From the NCBI GenBank assembly GCA_948567375.1, contig OX419760.1, forward strand, positions 18,724,001 through 18,788,000: 64,000 nt of DNA. The letters run 5' to 3'. Every line of letters begins with the position of its first letter. The stretch's first letter is position 1. Under the pieces are notes generated by a model. That model was not told the origin of the DNA. It did not search any database and was given only the letters and a program-made list of their open reading frames with translations. Below are positions 22,235-33,516 of this stretch, one piece after another. The position numbers and the translations under genes are program-made. The DNA is from Lunularia cruciata (lineage: Eukaryota > Streptophyta > Marchantiopsida > Lunulariales > Lunulariaceae).

Positions 22235-22708
22235 TGTAACACCCATTTGTGCATGTGTGTGGTATTGTGATATTTAGCTTGGTATTACAAGTACTTACGA
22301 GATATTATTTATATAGAGATAAAGGATGGTTCTATATTATTCATGGTTAGCTAAAATTAGTCATAGCTAAGATAGATGGGTCCTTACTTTAGAGGAAGTA
22401 GAAAAGATGAGCACCACTATTTTAGATTTTAGTGTGTTGACTTGGTATTATTCCTAGGTGTTTGGCTTTGGGGAAAGAGTTGAGAACTCTTGGGCTCGCA
22501 AGCCTTTTTGTTTTGGATTCTTCTTTAGTCCAAGGATAGCCCATGTGAAGGAATCCTTGCTTTAGTGGTTGGGTCAAGATAAGACTACATGCTTAGGGGA
22601 ATATGCCCATGTGAATGGATATTCCTTTCTACTTTTTAACTTTACTTGACTTTTAGTCTAGTAACTTGAGTTACTACGGTAATTAGTAACTTTGGTACGT
22701 AACTATTT
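22235..22708 (+). mobile_element. A5: family A LTR stub in C1
   Basis: Plus-strand family A LTR starting TGTAACACCCATTTG right after gttatagacc of C1. It matches A3's LTR up to aactattt (22708), then jumps straight into A2 gag-protease sequence on the other strand. The last 210 bp of the LTR, all A5 internal sequence, the C1 and B1 remainders and about 430 bp of A2 are missing. The junction shares T or TT with both sides, which fits end joining after a deletion. Confidence 0.8.
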
Positions 22709-24072
22709 GTTGCTTGTTTGCCATGCTCACCACAAATGTTGAAGGTCTTGAGGGTATCATACCCAACTTTTTCATCAACCTTTCTGACATGGCATTCACT
22801 ACTGATCCTCCATCAACCAATGCATTCTTGATGTTGTGACCATTCACTCTCACGTCAATCTTGGAGGCATATTCACAAGCCTCCCATGGTGCAAGCTTGG
22901 CATCCACCACCTCCATTGATACTTGAGCTTTTGCCTTCTTCTTCTTCTTGCTCCTTGTAGAACTCAAACCACCTCTAAGCTACTTTCTCAAGGTAGGGTT
23001 CAAAGCAATCAATTGGCCCACTATGATGTTAGCCTTGTGACTACCAACATCCTCTAACACATTGTAGTTCCATTGTTGCTTTGAAATCAAGAAATCTTCC
23101 ATCCCCAACTTCTTCCTTTGAGTCTTTGTTGTTGATGGTGTTGAGGTGCAAGAGCTCCTAGTAGACATAGGAGTATCCTTGCTTAGAGTTAAATCCTTGA
23201 GAAGAATGAACATCCTCTGCAAAACAAGCTCTCTTCTTCTCTTGTGCCAAAAGCTCCAAATTAAGACTCTTGGAGTTTGAGCACTCTCCCTTCTCATACT
23301 TGCTCTCAACCACATCCACCTCTCTCTTCTCCCATAGTTGCACCACATTGATCTTGAGATCCGCAAGTTATTCTGTGATGGTTTGAAGTGGATCCTTTGG
23401 TGGAGGTGCAAGAATTGGAGCAACTACTACTTTTGGTGCAACCCTTGTCACCAAAGTATCAGAAGTTCCACCATACTTGTAGCCTTGCGGAGGATGCACA
23501 ACCTCCTTCACCACCAAATCCCTCTCATCCCCTTCCAAACTCTCCTCCATACAAATTGCAATCTTGATAGCTTCAACCTTGGAAGAAGGTTTCTCATATC
23601 TCACCTTGCTTCTAATTTGTGGTCTCAACCCTCCCACAAAATTCTTGGTGAGCATGGCCCCTATGCCAATCATTGTAGTCTCCACATCATCCCCACCCTT
23701 CCTCAACACTATGCAAAGTCTGGACTCTAACTTTTTCACTCTTTCCACATAGACTCTCACTTTCTCTCCATCTCCTTGCTTGAGAAATGTAGCCTCACTC
23801 ATTAATCTCTCATAACTCTCATCAGGAAGAAAGTTCTCAATGAGTGTTGAAGTCAAAGTCTCCCAAGACTCCTCTTCCCCATCTCTCCTCTCTCTCTTTT
23901 GGTATTCTGACTCATACCATGTAAGTGCTACATCCTCAAAGAAATCTGGTAATAATGAGGCCCACTCATTCTTCCTCCTATCATTGTTTCCTATGCAAGC
24001 TCTCTTGAAGTCTCTCACAAAGGCCTCCACATCTTCTCCATCCTTGCTAAAGAAAATTGGAAATTTCCCCAT
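22709..24072 (-). pseudogene. Gag-protease of A2 (truncated, knuckle deleted)
   Basis: Gag starts at 24072 with MGKFPIFFSKDGEDVEAF and matches A1. It covers the capsid-like core (TWYESEYQKRERRDGEEE, TKNFVGGLRPQIRSKVRY). Compared with A1, about 270 bp that include the CCHC knuckle are deleted near 23315 (REVD joins VVESKYEKGE). Frame changes lie near 23370 and 23160. The protease part has DALV-type NALVDGGSVVNAMSERL (22800-22850) and is cut at 22709. Confidence 0.8.
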
Positions 24073-24313
24073 CTTAAGTCCTCACTATCTTTCTTTTCTC
24101 TCAATTTTTTTTTTCTTTTTCTCTTTTCTTTTCTCTCACTCTATTACTAATAGAGTATATACATGACTAACACCATCTGAGAATAATCCACTCTATGGAG
24201 CACAAAAGGTTCAGGTTGCTCCAAGATTTCTATAGCAACATCAAATCCTAGAGTACATATTAATCTAAGTCTCATGGATAGTTTATCCATAAGTTGAAAC
24301 ATTATCTCCATCA

Positions 24314-24697
24314 CTAATCTTGAGAACTAGCTAATGAAGGTGATAATATTTCTGTAGCTGTACTAAGACTCTCTCCAAGATCCTTCACCAAAGTTTCCAA
24401 AAGTGCTTTTACTCCACTACACTCATGTCCTTTTGAAAGTCCTTCCACTCTACAAACCGCACACAACTCCTTGGTCTTAGATCTTCTCCCTCCCAATCTT
24501 GGTGAAGAAGAGCAGTTGCGGGAGCACTTTACCCTATCAACTTTCAAAAACTCTAGCCTAGTGCACATAGTAGCTTTCACAATAATTTCAAGTGTGCTAA
24601 CTAAAAGATAACCCAAGCTATCATATGTAGAAATTTCAATTTCACATCTCAACCTTGAGATTTTGCCCAAAATCACTTTAATCCCCAAAATCTGCAA
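24314..24697 (-). pseudogene. Leader reading frame of A2 (internally deleted)
   Basis: Matches two leader frames of A1 (50791-50558 and 50196-49699) fused by a deletion near 24505: KVDRVKCSRNC joins SPRLGGRRSKTKE. The CFLCGEKGHKASSC knuckle of A1 is lost; CAVCRVEGLSKGHEC and the LLETLVKDLGESLSTATE end remain. Upstream, 24727-24960 matches the A1 frame that begins at the primer site. Confidence 0.6.
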
Positions 24698-24916
24698 TCC
24701 ACCTCACACAATCTCTCCAATTCCTCTCAAGTGTACAAGATGTACAAAATCACCTCAAAGATATCATAATGAACTACAGGGTATACAAATGGATCTTGGT
24801 TCTCTAACATAAGTTCAGCACTCTCTTCTCCTAATGTTCTCTCCAAGTGAGCTCTCATAGCCTCCTTTTGCCTAATGTTGAATTGAACGCGTAATATTAT
24901 CTTGCCTTCTAGAGAG

Positions 24917-24934
24917 GTCCCGGCAACGGAACCA
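24917..24934 (-). other. Primer-binding site of A2
   Basis: The minus strand reads TGGTTCCGTTGCCGGGAC, four bases inside the 5' LTR, identical to A1. It resembles the tRNA-Asp site but has TTCC for CGCC; I cannot assign the tRNA. Confidence 0.65.
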
Positions 24935-24938
24935 AAAA

Positions 24939-25630
24939 TGTGAGCCGGCCTGTCTCTCACTCAGGATGAACCTTTGATGGCTATTATGGTAGCACACCAT
25001 GGACTAAGAAGGCAAGGAACCCTAACTCCATCATACTCCTTCGAGGCTAACACTTCAAGACTCAAGACATTGCTCACTAGAGAACTCAATGAGAGAGAGA
25101 TAGTTGCAAATGAAAGGATGATGACTACCTCCTCACCCCTTGTTTATATACTTGTGAAATAGTTATGTACCAAAGTTACTAATTACCGTAGTAACTCAAG
25201 TTACTAGACTAAAAGTCAAGTAAAGTCAAAAAGTAGAAAGGAATATCCATTCACATGGGCATATTCCCCTAAGCATGTGGTCTTATCTTGACCCAACCAC
25301 TAAGTCAAGGATTCCTTCACATGGGCTATCCTTGGACTTAAGAAGAATCCAAAATAAAAAGGTTTGCGGGCCCAAGAGTTCTCGACTCTTTCTTCAAAGC
25401 CAAACACCTAGGAATAATACCAAATCAACACAATAAAATCCAAAATAGTGGTGCTTATCTTTTCCACTTCCTCTAAAGTAAGGTCCCCTCTATCTTAGCT
25501 ATGACTAACTTAAGCTAACCATGACTAATATAGAACAATCCTTTATCTCTATATAAATAATATCTTGTAAGTACTTGTAATACTAAGCTAAATATCACAA
25601 TACCACACACATGCACAAATGGGTGTTATA
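24939..25630 (-). repeat. A2 5' LTR
   Basis: 692 bp from TGTGAGCC to GGGTGTTATA; the outer CA is changed to TA. Next to it C2 resumes with ggtct. TATA motif on the minus strand near 25549-25559. Confidence 0.9.
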
Positions 25631-26880
25631 GGTCTATTAACAACCATGAAATCATACTCCTATAAAATCAGAGCCCATTATGCAAGCTTCCTTGAAAGCT
25701 TGTCGGACTCCATCAACCACTTTATTTGCTGATGATCAGTGATGAGAGTGAAGGGGTTACCAAATAGGTAAATCGGAAATGTGCTACTGCCCAAATTGTT
25801 GCCAAGCACTCTCCCTCATATGAACTATACTTTGCCTCCACTAAATTGTTGGAGCGACTAGCATAGGCCACCACAAACTGTTCCCCTCATCATCATGCTG
25901 GGTGAGCACCGCTCCAAGCCCAAACATACTCCAATCAATATGAACCTGAAACGGTCATCCTCTAATTGGTCTCCTCAAAATAGGAGCAGATGTCAACCTT
26001 TCCTTGAGCTCTACAAAAGCTCTCTCTTGCTCATCTCCCCAACACCAATCTTGTGTAAGCTTGGCACTAAATCGTCTAACATAGCGGCGATAGAAGTTTG
26101 CCAACCCAAGGAATGCTTGCACTCTGCTCACATCTACAGGCCAAGGAATACGTGCAATAATCCCCACCTTGGTTTACTGAACACCAAGTCCTCTAGGGTA
26201 GATAGTGTGCCCAAATACTCAACCTGCTTGTGGAAGAACCTACACTTCCCAGGAAGTAATTTGAGTCCATGAGATCTCAACCTTTCAAACACCTCCAACA
26301 ACTATCTCTCATGCTTCTCCACAATAGTGCTATCGACCAAAATATCATCAATATAGCATCGAGCAAAATCCAATCCAGCTAGGATCCTATCCATGACCCT
26401 TTGGAACTCAATAGGAGCATTCTTTAACCCAAATAGTAAGAACCTCCACTGATATAACACATCCTTGCCATGAGAATCAATAGCCCAAAATGTTGTCTTG
26501 GACTTATCCTCCTCCTTATTGGCAATTGATGATATCCCACTCAAAGATCCAAAGTACTGAAGACCTTTGCATGCCCAATTGCATCAAAAATCTCCTCTAG
26601 TGTAGGCATGGCATACCAATCAGCCCTAGTCTGTCAATTGATAAGACGGTAATCTCCACACATCCGTCTATCTGTGTAGTTGCCATGCATATCTTTCTTG
26701 GTTGGCATCACTGTTGCTGATGCATACTCTCCATGTGAAATCTCCACCAAACCAGCCTCAAAAAGGTTACTACTTAGGCTCTGAATCAATGTCCTCTCCA
26801 TCCCACTATATTGATAAGGACATCGGAAAACTGGTGTATTGCTAGTCAGCTCAATCTATATACTAGGTCCTTTTGGAGCA
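25631..26880 (-). pseudogene. Reverse transcriptase-RNase H of C2 (interrupted by A2)
   Basis: Matches C1 RT-RNase H. Visible on the minus strand: RRMCGDYR (near 26665), KVFSTLDL followed by TGA near 26555, FQRVMDRILAGLDFARCYID then DILVDST (26400-26330) and VQAFLGLANFYRRYVRRFS (26120-26060). CAA at 26117-26119 is the codon that is TGA in C1. RNase H is cut at 25631, inside the VVNRP region, by A2, and resumes at 7914. Confidence 0.8.
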
Positions 26881-27259
26881 CCCAAATCCTTCATACTGAA
26901 GGCAAAATAACTCATGTGGCTCCTCAAGAACCCTCCAAAACCCTCCGTCTTTCCTCTCCAGTAAGCTTGGGTCCAAGATCTGGCTCCCAAGTATCCTTTG
27001 TAAGTATAGTAGGAGTGGAAGACGTACTAACTGGCTGCTACATTGGGCCCTTGGGAGCAATAGTGTCATGCCCCCGCCCATTAGAGGTCCCAACCACTAT
27101 GTGAAAAACTCCTTCCACTCTGGTTGCAAGCTCCACACGTCCTCTAGCTGCATCCCAAGTGGACCAAGGGTGTAATCCAAGTAGCCCACGCTCACTTGGA
27201 TGGACTCCAAGAAGACCACTCTCCCTAGTAGCTACTGGATGTGTCCCAAGAATACCATG

Positions 27260-28640
27260 TCATCTTGGTCCATCGCCTCCAGCATGTGCTTGAATCGTCT
27301 CAATAGGCACAGGGCTCACAAGTGACCAAGTGGTGACGCCTATCCAACACATCCTATGCTGCTCTACCAAGCCAAGGCTCACAATCCAGGTCAAACAGTT
27401 CAGGTCCATACCCTGACCTAACACCTGATGCCTAGATGCCTTTGACACTACTGGAATAACGGTAATATTGGTATGAAAACCCATCGCCCGCTCTCTCTCA
27501 TCAGCATTGGGCTCCACCAATTGCTATAACTGTGAGTCCCAAACAAGTCCTGGTCTTCCCTCTCAAAAAGCATGAGAGCTTGGGAAACTCATGAGTGTAG
27601 GAAATGCGGCTCTAGGCTGTCCAACTAGGTTAACCACTGCCATAGGTGACCTATCAGCCACTACCACTGTCTAAGACTAACGCCCAACATCCAAGATATC
27701 ATCAACAAGGATGTGGTCAAGTCATTGAATCCCATCATAAGCACAATGTAGAACCTCTCTGGGTAAGAGGTTCATCTACCAAAGACAAAGACGATGAGCC
27801 CGTGATCCCACTCTAGCTGCATCTAACAATACAGCAAGTCCTATCCAAGAATGGACCTGATGTGTACTCGCTACCACTCTGGTGTGAGAATCACCCATCA
27901 AAGGAACATTCTCCAAAAGGTAAGGTGGAGAAATGGACTGATGAACCTAGAGATGTTGTAGTATCCGTAACATCTCCTAAACACACCAGAATGAAGATCC
28001 TGAAGACCCAAACATCTACCAACATGTGTATGTCCTTGACATGGCCATCCAGAAATTGCCAAGTGAATAGGCCCATGTCTCTCCAGATCATGCACCCCCA
28101 ATAAGGAAATGTCTGTTGGTAGGGCCTTCTGGTAACCTCTAACTGTTGACATCGATAATAACTCCAGATATTGATAGGCCAAGTGTGCCACATGATGTAG
28201 AGAGACTCACCTAGTAGTCTCATTTCTCTCTATATACAAGTACCTCTGTACTCGTATACCTGCATGTAATACCGCAGCTAGTCCGATGTTGATCCCACCA
28301 AACAACTCCAATAGGCATATCCCCTCTATTGGATACTGCCAAGCAATGAGTGTGGTATCTAGAGGTGTCAAAGTAAGTGACTCTGGCGGCTCATCCTCAC
28401 ACTCATCTCTTGATGGTACGAAGGCTCCACTCCAAGCTTGCTGCATCAACTGATCTGCATGTTGCTGCAATGTCTCCTCTGAACTCCACAATGGAACATC
28501 CAAGGTGGATGGAACAATCCCACTCATACTCCAAAGCCGAGTGATCTCCTCTGGTATTGGAGTATCCTCTGCATGGGTGTTCCCCTCCAACAAGTCACCA
28601 GGCCAAGTAACTGCACCACTGAAAGCTAAAACTAATGTTG
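27260..28640 (-). pseudogene. DNMT3-like cytosine-5 DNA methyltransferase of C2
   Basis: Second copy of the methyltransferase, better preserved in its first half. Motif I, LLELFGGINIGLAAVL (about 28312-28265); RVQRYLYIERN (near 28245); motif IV, ISGWPCQGHT with an intact catalytic Cys-Gln (28050-28036); LENVPLMGD (near 27915); VLLDAARVGSRAHRL (near 27830-27790), where the next residue, Arg in C1, is Cys; ERERAMGF (near 27500) and VLGQGMDLN (near 27425). An upstream region of about 100 residues (AVTWPGDLLEGN, LDVPLWSSEETLQQHAD) is shared with C1 and has no family I recognise. Stops occur after NETTR, after HSGVF and in the target-recognition part. The order PR-methyltransferase-RT is the same as in C1. 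Confidence 0.85.
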
Positions 28641-28894
28641 CCATGGTCTCGGACCGTAGTGAGCCAAGACTGCCACTACTGAAGCGTACTGGTAGACGAC
28701 ATACCCGTCCCTCACCAGACTACCAACCAGGTCTATAGGAGGTTGTCTTCTCCTAATAGTCAGTGCTGAAACCCATGGGGTATAACACTGCTCCCTCAAC
28801 TAGCGCATCATATGACTCAAACTATTGTCGCAATGACCTGAGCTCTCACCACCGAGTTATCAGTCGGATGACCAGGCTGAACATGGACAACAAG
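28641..28894 (-). pseudogene. Protease second half of C2
   Basis: Carries VVHVQPGHPTDN and VVRAQVIATIV, then GRVCRLPVRFSSG, as in C1 17640-17880. It is separated from the active-site half at 30845-31213 by the B solo LTR. Stops are frequent. Confidence 0.65.
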
Positions 28895-30788
28895 TGTGGT
28901 ACCCACATTTTTCATTTTGGACAAGTTTAGAAGAAGAAATGCCTTGCTGAAACCAAATTGAAACCAAATGGAGAAGAAATGAGTGGAAACTTGTGTTTTG
29001 ATCAGACCTACGGAAGTCAATTTCATGTAAGAGGAAGAAGGATTTGGACTGGATCCAACCCGAAGAAGCTTACTTCGTGTCAGAGAAGGGAAAAACTCGG
29101 ATCAAACGTTAAGGAGTGCAAACCCGAAGGAGAAATATAAGTTACAAGTCAGGATTTTTGCGGGGGCCATATCTCAATGCACACAAGTCCAAATCAAGCG
29201 TGATATATCTCGTTGGAAGCGTCTCGTTCAGGGCTTTCCATTGCCACCAAAATCGCAAAGTTTAGAGGTTTGTAGAAGAAGTTACAAGCATTTGAAGTTT
29301 TTGGAGTAAGTGTACTTCGGGTCAATGTGACTTCGGATTTCGTACTTCGTACTTCGGGTTTACATGACTTCGGGTCTAAAGACTTCGCCTCAAGATGAAG
29401 ATGACTAAATCAGAGGTAGCCGGACCTCGGAGTGCAGTGAAGGTGTTTTTGGGAGTTTTGCCAGAGGGATCAGAGGAAGTTAAGAGTAGAGAAAGAAGAT
29501 AGTTATGATACACATGACTTCAATTTCAGTTCTAATTGAAGATGGAACCTGAATTGAAGGAGAAGTAGCAGTAGTGAATAAACCCGAAATGCAAGATTAG
29601 ACTGTAAGTGTCTTTGGGTTAGTGACATGAGTGATTAGGAGAAAATGGATTACAAATTGAAGGTGTAGATAGTATATTCATGGTTTCAATTACAATTCTT
29701 GATGATGACACAATAGAATTAGTAAAGGAATTGATAGTAGTTAAACCCAAGGTAAGAGAGATAGGAGTGCAGGTGTCTTCGGATTTGACATTTGACACTT
29801 TAGAGAAGAGTGGGTTGGGAGATAGAGATTTAGAAGGCTTAACTATGATAGGAATTTCATATCAGGAAGGAGAAATGTTAGAATTAGTGGAGGAAGTAGG
29901 AGATGTGAAACCCGAGGACAGAGTAGTAGGAAGTAAGATTACTTCGGGTTCGGGTTTGAAAGCCGAGGAAGAAGTAGACATCGGATCGGATTAGTAACCA
30001 ATTTGAGATTTGAAGGGGCAGATATGAAAGGTTGCATTGTCATTTCGGATCTGCAGGTTAGAACAGTTTATGTAGAAACGGTATAGTTGTTAGAATTGTC
30101 GATTGCTTCACTATTTAAGAGTGACATTTGCAGGAAATTGTTGTTCAGTGCTCATTATTTCTAAGAATAGATAAAGCGAAGTGCTGTGAAGCAGTGCTCG
30201 TCGCTTGAGCTTGATTTCGAGTATCAACTTTGCAATTGTGTTTGTGAATGTTTGGAGAAATTCGAAGTGCAGTCAGAGTGCTTGTTGGATGTTGGATTCC
30301 ACAGCCTTGATCTTCATTCTGTGTGTTTGATCCTGAGTGAAGTGCAATCGAAGCAATGCCTTGACAGATCTGAGAGGAATTGTAGTGTTGGTAGTATTCT
30401 GCATTTGTGAGTGCAGTGCGAAGTTGATGTGAAGCAATTTTGATCGAGGAAGTTGTGCCTTCAGTGGAAGGGTGGAACACAATTCTGAGGTGAAGTCGTT
30501 TTGCAGTGAAGTGCCATTTTCGGGAGAGCCTAAATCATCACAAATCAAGATTGTTTGGAAATAATTGATGGAGTTGTGATTTTGGAGTGTGAATTTGTGA
30601 CAAGACTGCGAGTCAGTGCTTGTTACTCTCTTCTGGGTGTGGTTTCTACCTGAGAGACTAAAGAAGAACTCAAGAAGAACTGAAATTGTTACTTTGCTTT
30701 GTATTTGGACATTTCTGACTCGTATCTCTGCGGGAACAAACTTTACTTACCCGATTACCGCAAAAGTGATATTTGCCGGGTTGTCACA
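28895..30788 (+). mobile_element. Short family B solo LTR in C2
   Basis: 1,894 bp from TGTGGTACCCACATTTTTC to GCCGGGTTGTCACA, flanked by the perfect 5-bp duplication acaag (28890-28894 and 30789-30793). It has no internal sequence, so it is a solo LTR made by recombination between two LTRs. It is half the length of B2 or B6 because most of the LTR-encoded frame is absent. TATTTAAG at 30112-30119 is the second TATA-like site. Confidence 0.95.
29680..29994 (+). pseudogene. Remnant of the LTR-encoded frame in the short B LTR
   Basis: Only the C-terminal part remains: KVREIGVQVSSDLTFDTLEK, then VKPEDRVVGSKITSGSGLKA and an acidic end. It is still open for 104 codons. Its upstream neighbour is unrelated to the globular and coiled-coil parts in B2 or B6. 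Confidence 0.6.
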
Positions 30789-30844
30789 ACAAGCCTCCCA
30801 CGTGTGATGTACTATGTCAAACCACCACAAAGAGATGTCTAGAT

Positions 30845-31230
30845 CTAAAATGGACACCTCTCCACATTGGTCTTTTGTAACTCTAGACCAACAATTGCAG
30901 CCTTCCCCAACATAAGGAGCTGTGCACCACAGTCTAACAAGACTCTCTGTGGTGTATAGACCTTCCCTAAAAGTCCAACCAAACGGAAAATCCCCCTTTG
31001 GTTATCCAATAGGACAACACCATGTGTAAACCACGCTCTCTCAAAGACTAGTCTAGCTGGCAACTCCTCCAATCTAGCCATTGTTGCCAGCCACAAACCA
31101 CTAGTCGCTGAACAGATCCCATGCTCCTCAACCAAGTCAGCTCCACTACCAACCACCTCTGCTCTAGTAGTAGGAACTGCATCATCTCTACTCTCACAAA
31201 GTGTGGTATCCAACTAAAACACTGGGACTA
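30845..31230 (-). pseudogene. Protease first half of C2
   Basis: Active-site motif RVLLDCGAQLLMLGKA: DCG instead of the DSG of C1, so the catalytic Asp remains and the next residue is changed. The upstream segment GSGADLVEEHGICS matches C1. It is interrupted downstream by the solo LTR at 30788. Confidence 0.75.
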
Positions 31231-31439
31231 GGTCAACTCCCAATGTAAACATGTCACAGGTTGAAAACAAAGGATGCCGCATAATCAGTTGAGCCGCCCC
31301 CAACATCATGCTAGACATAGTCTATGTAGTAGTAGGTAGCTAAGTAGCATGTAATCTATCATACACTCCATCACCACCTACCACACCTGCACTGAGACGT
31401 CTAAGAACCATGGATGTCGTCTGCAATGCCTCAGATAGC

Positions 31440-33022
31440 ATGAAAGACTAGGGAAGTTTGACCTGTCTTCCAACCTCTCCTCTTTGTGGATCGAACTCCA
31501 TTGATGCTCCTCTAGGCTTTGGATCACGTACTACACTCCTAGTCACTGCTGTAGATGCATCCACTTGTGCTGCTCCACACATGAAGTCCAAAGCATCTCT
31601 ATCCCCAGCATATGAGGTAGAAGCCTCAGCACCCAAATCTGATCTCCTCTGAGCAATAGCCATACTAGACAATCTCTACTCCAATTGCTCAATCTGAGTA
31701 GCTATAGCTGTGTCAGAAGTAAGGGCAGGTACTGCATCCCTACTAGGTGTAGATCCTCTACCACCACCTCTACTACCTTTTCCTCCATGAACTGGAGCTC
31801 CTCTACTACCTGCCATAGCAGCCCTACCACTCCGTAACTCTGGGTGTAGGTCAAAGCACCGGTCACTAGTGTGACCAAATCTGTGGCAATGCTCACACTA
31901 CCTCTGTGCTAGTTGTGATGCACCCAAGGTATCAAGTCCACTGCCTTGAGTACACTCTCTCCGATGGTGAGGTCCACCACAAGTCCAACAAGCAACACCA
32001 CCACTCACTGGCTGCTGCTGACCCAAAAATGAAGGTAAGGATCTAACTCCACTAGGCCCTCCACTTGCTCCATAGGATTTGGGCTCTCCACCCTATCCTT
32101 GAAAACCAACTGGGCATGGTGCACTTTGCTGCACTCTAGAAGAAGTCACAGTCGTAGATGAGGTCTCCCTCCCAAATCTAGATGTCACTACTCTCTCCTC
32201 CACCATGTTGAGCTCAATACGCTCAACCAAACCAAAGACCACTGCTAAAGTGGGCAAAGTAGCCTGCAACAATGTAGCATCATGAACTCTATGTCGTAAT
32301 TCCCTATCTAATATCCCATACCAAAACTAGACTGCTTGGGCCTTAGTAACTCCCTAAGTAAAACTAATCAACCGCCTCATGCGAGTGTATGCCTCGTGTA
32401 AGCTCTCTCGAGCCTTCCGCTAGAACTCTTGCAAGCTCCTCAACTTGTCAGTCCGCACCCCTTGGTAGTTCTGCCTTCAACATTGGAAGAACTCCACCAT
32501 GAGGTTAAATCCCGGTACCACACCACCTCCTATAGCGGTACCTCCACTCATAGTAGCACTATCTCCAGTGAGTGCACCTCCACAAGCTCCACCAATACTA
32601 CTTGAGCTAGAACTCGTAGGTACAGCCAATCTACTCTTGGCCACCAAACCTGAAGTGATAGAGATATAGTTCAGAGACCAGTACTGTCTCCATAACTCAA
32701 TCTCCTCCAAATGAGCTCTCCTGAACTCATGGTAGTTGTCCCTTAGTGGACCCTCCAAATGCTGAAACAACCTCTTCCATGCCATGAAGGGTGTAAACAA
32801 AATCAAGTTTTGCATCTGCTGCAGATCACACCAACTATCAAATTCATGGATGAAGTCATCCAACTCAATGGTACTCACTATACCAGAGTAACATTTTGGG
32901 CCTTTGGAGGCCCCATAAATCTCGCCCATGTCCCACAACAATATTGCGGACACACCAAGTACACTCTTAACTAAATCAGCTCCTGTGTCAAACTCCAACT
33001 CAAAGTCAATCTCCTCCCTCAC
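31440..33022 (-). pseudogene. Gag of C2 with two zinc knuckles (decayed)
   Basis: Matches C1 gag and is open from 33022 to 32477 (EEIDFELEFDTGADL, FTPFMAWKRLFQHLEGP, EFRRAHLEEIELWRQYW). Further down are NYQGVRTDKLRSLQEF, then knuckles CWTCGGPHHRREC and CEHCHRFGHTSDRC, and the RSDLGAEAST end. It keeps His and Gln codons at sites where C1 has TAG. Stops lie near 32475, 32420, 32330 and 31885. Confidence 0.8.
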
Positions 33023-33516
33023 TGGGACTTGAGATACAAGCTGATACCGAGTGGCACTCTAAGTAAACCCACTATGTATTGTAGGGCTATCTCCTCTGGA
33101 ATCCCCAAAGAACTCTGTCGTGACAAAGTAACTGCAACCGTAACCAGAACCACCAACTGCAACCGCAAGTACCCCACCAAGTGCCAATACCAACTAAGCA
33201 CCACCACTAATGTAACTCTAATCAAGATAACTACACTATGGGAAAGGGAAACCTATAACTTGACATCATAATATGCACTCTCACGGTCTGCAAGTCATCA
33301 CTTCCTGCCTCACCGGAGAGAAACAAAGGTAGTCTGACTAGTCATCACTCTAGCCTCACTACCAAAGCACCAAAGCTCAAAAGTCAGGGCATCGCACACA
33401 AACGTGGTGCACAAACAAGAAGTAGAGAATGGAGGGGGTCCAATCACAAGAAATCTAAACAAAAACCCTCCATCTCATAAAATAACACGAGATTGACTTT
33501 GTCACCATTTGGCATT
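33023..33516 (-). other. C2 leader and primer-site region
   Basis: Counterpart of C1 14886-15300. The minus strand has TGGTGACAAAGTC near 33506-33494 as a degraded initiator-Met-like primer site. No convincing reading frame. Confidence 0.5.

Larger units (their letters stand above)
7915..25630 (-). mobile_element. A2: family A Ty3/gypsy element (split)
   Basis: The outer pieces are a 3' LTR (7915-8600) and a 5' LTR (24939-25630), each abutting C2 at GGTC. From the left come integrase, RNase H and RT up to 11424; from the right come the leader, gag and protease down to 22709. Between them are B1, C1 and an A5 stub. About 430 bp of A2 (protease-RT linker, compare A1 47417-47850) is missing from both pieces, so the inner insertion was followed by a deletion. 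The two LTRs differ at many sites, so A2 is clearly older than A1. Confidence 0.85.
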
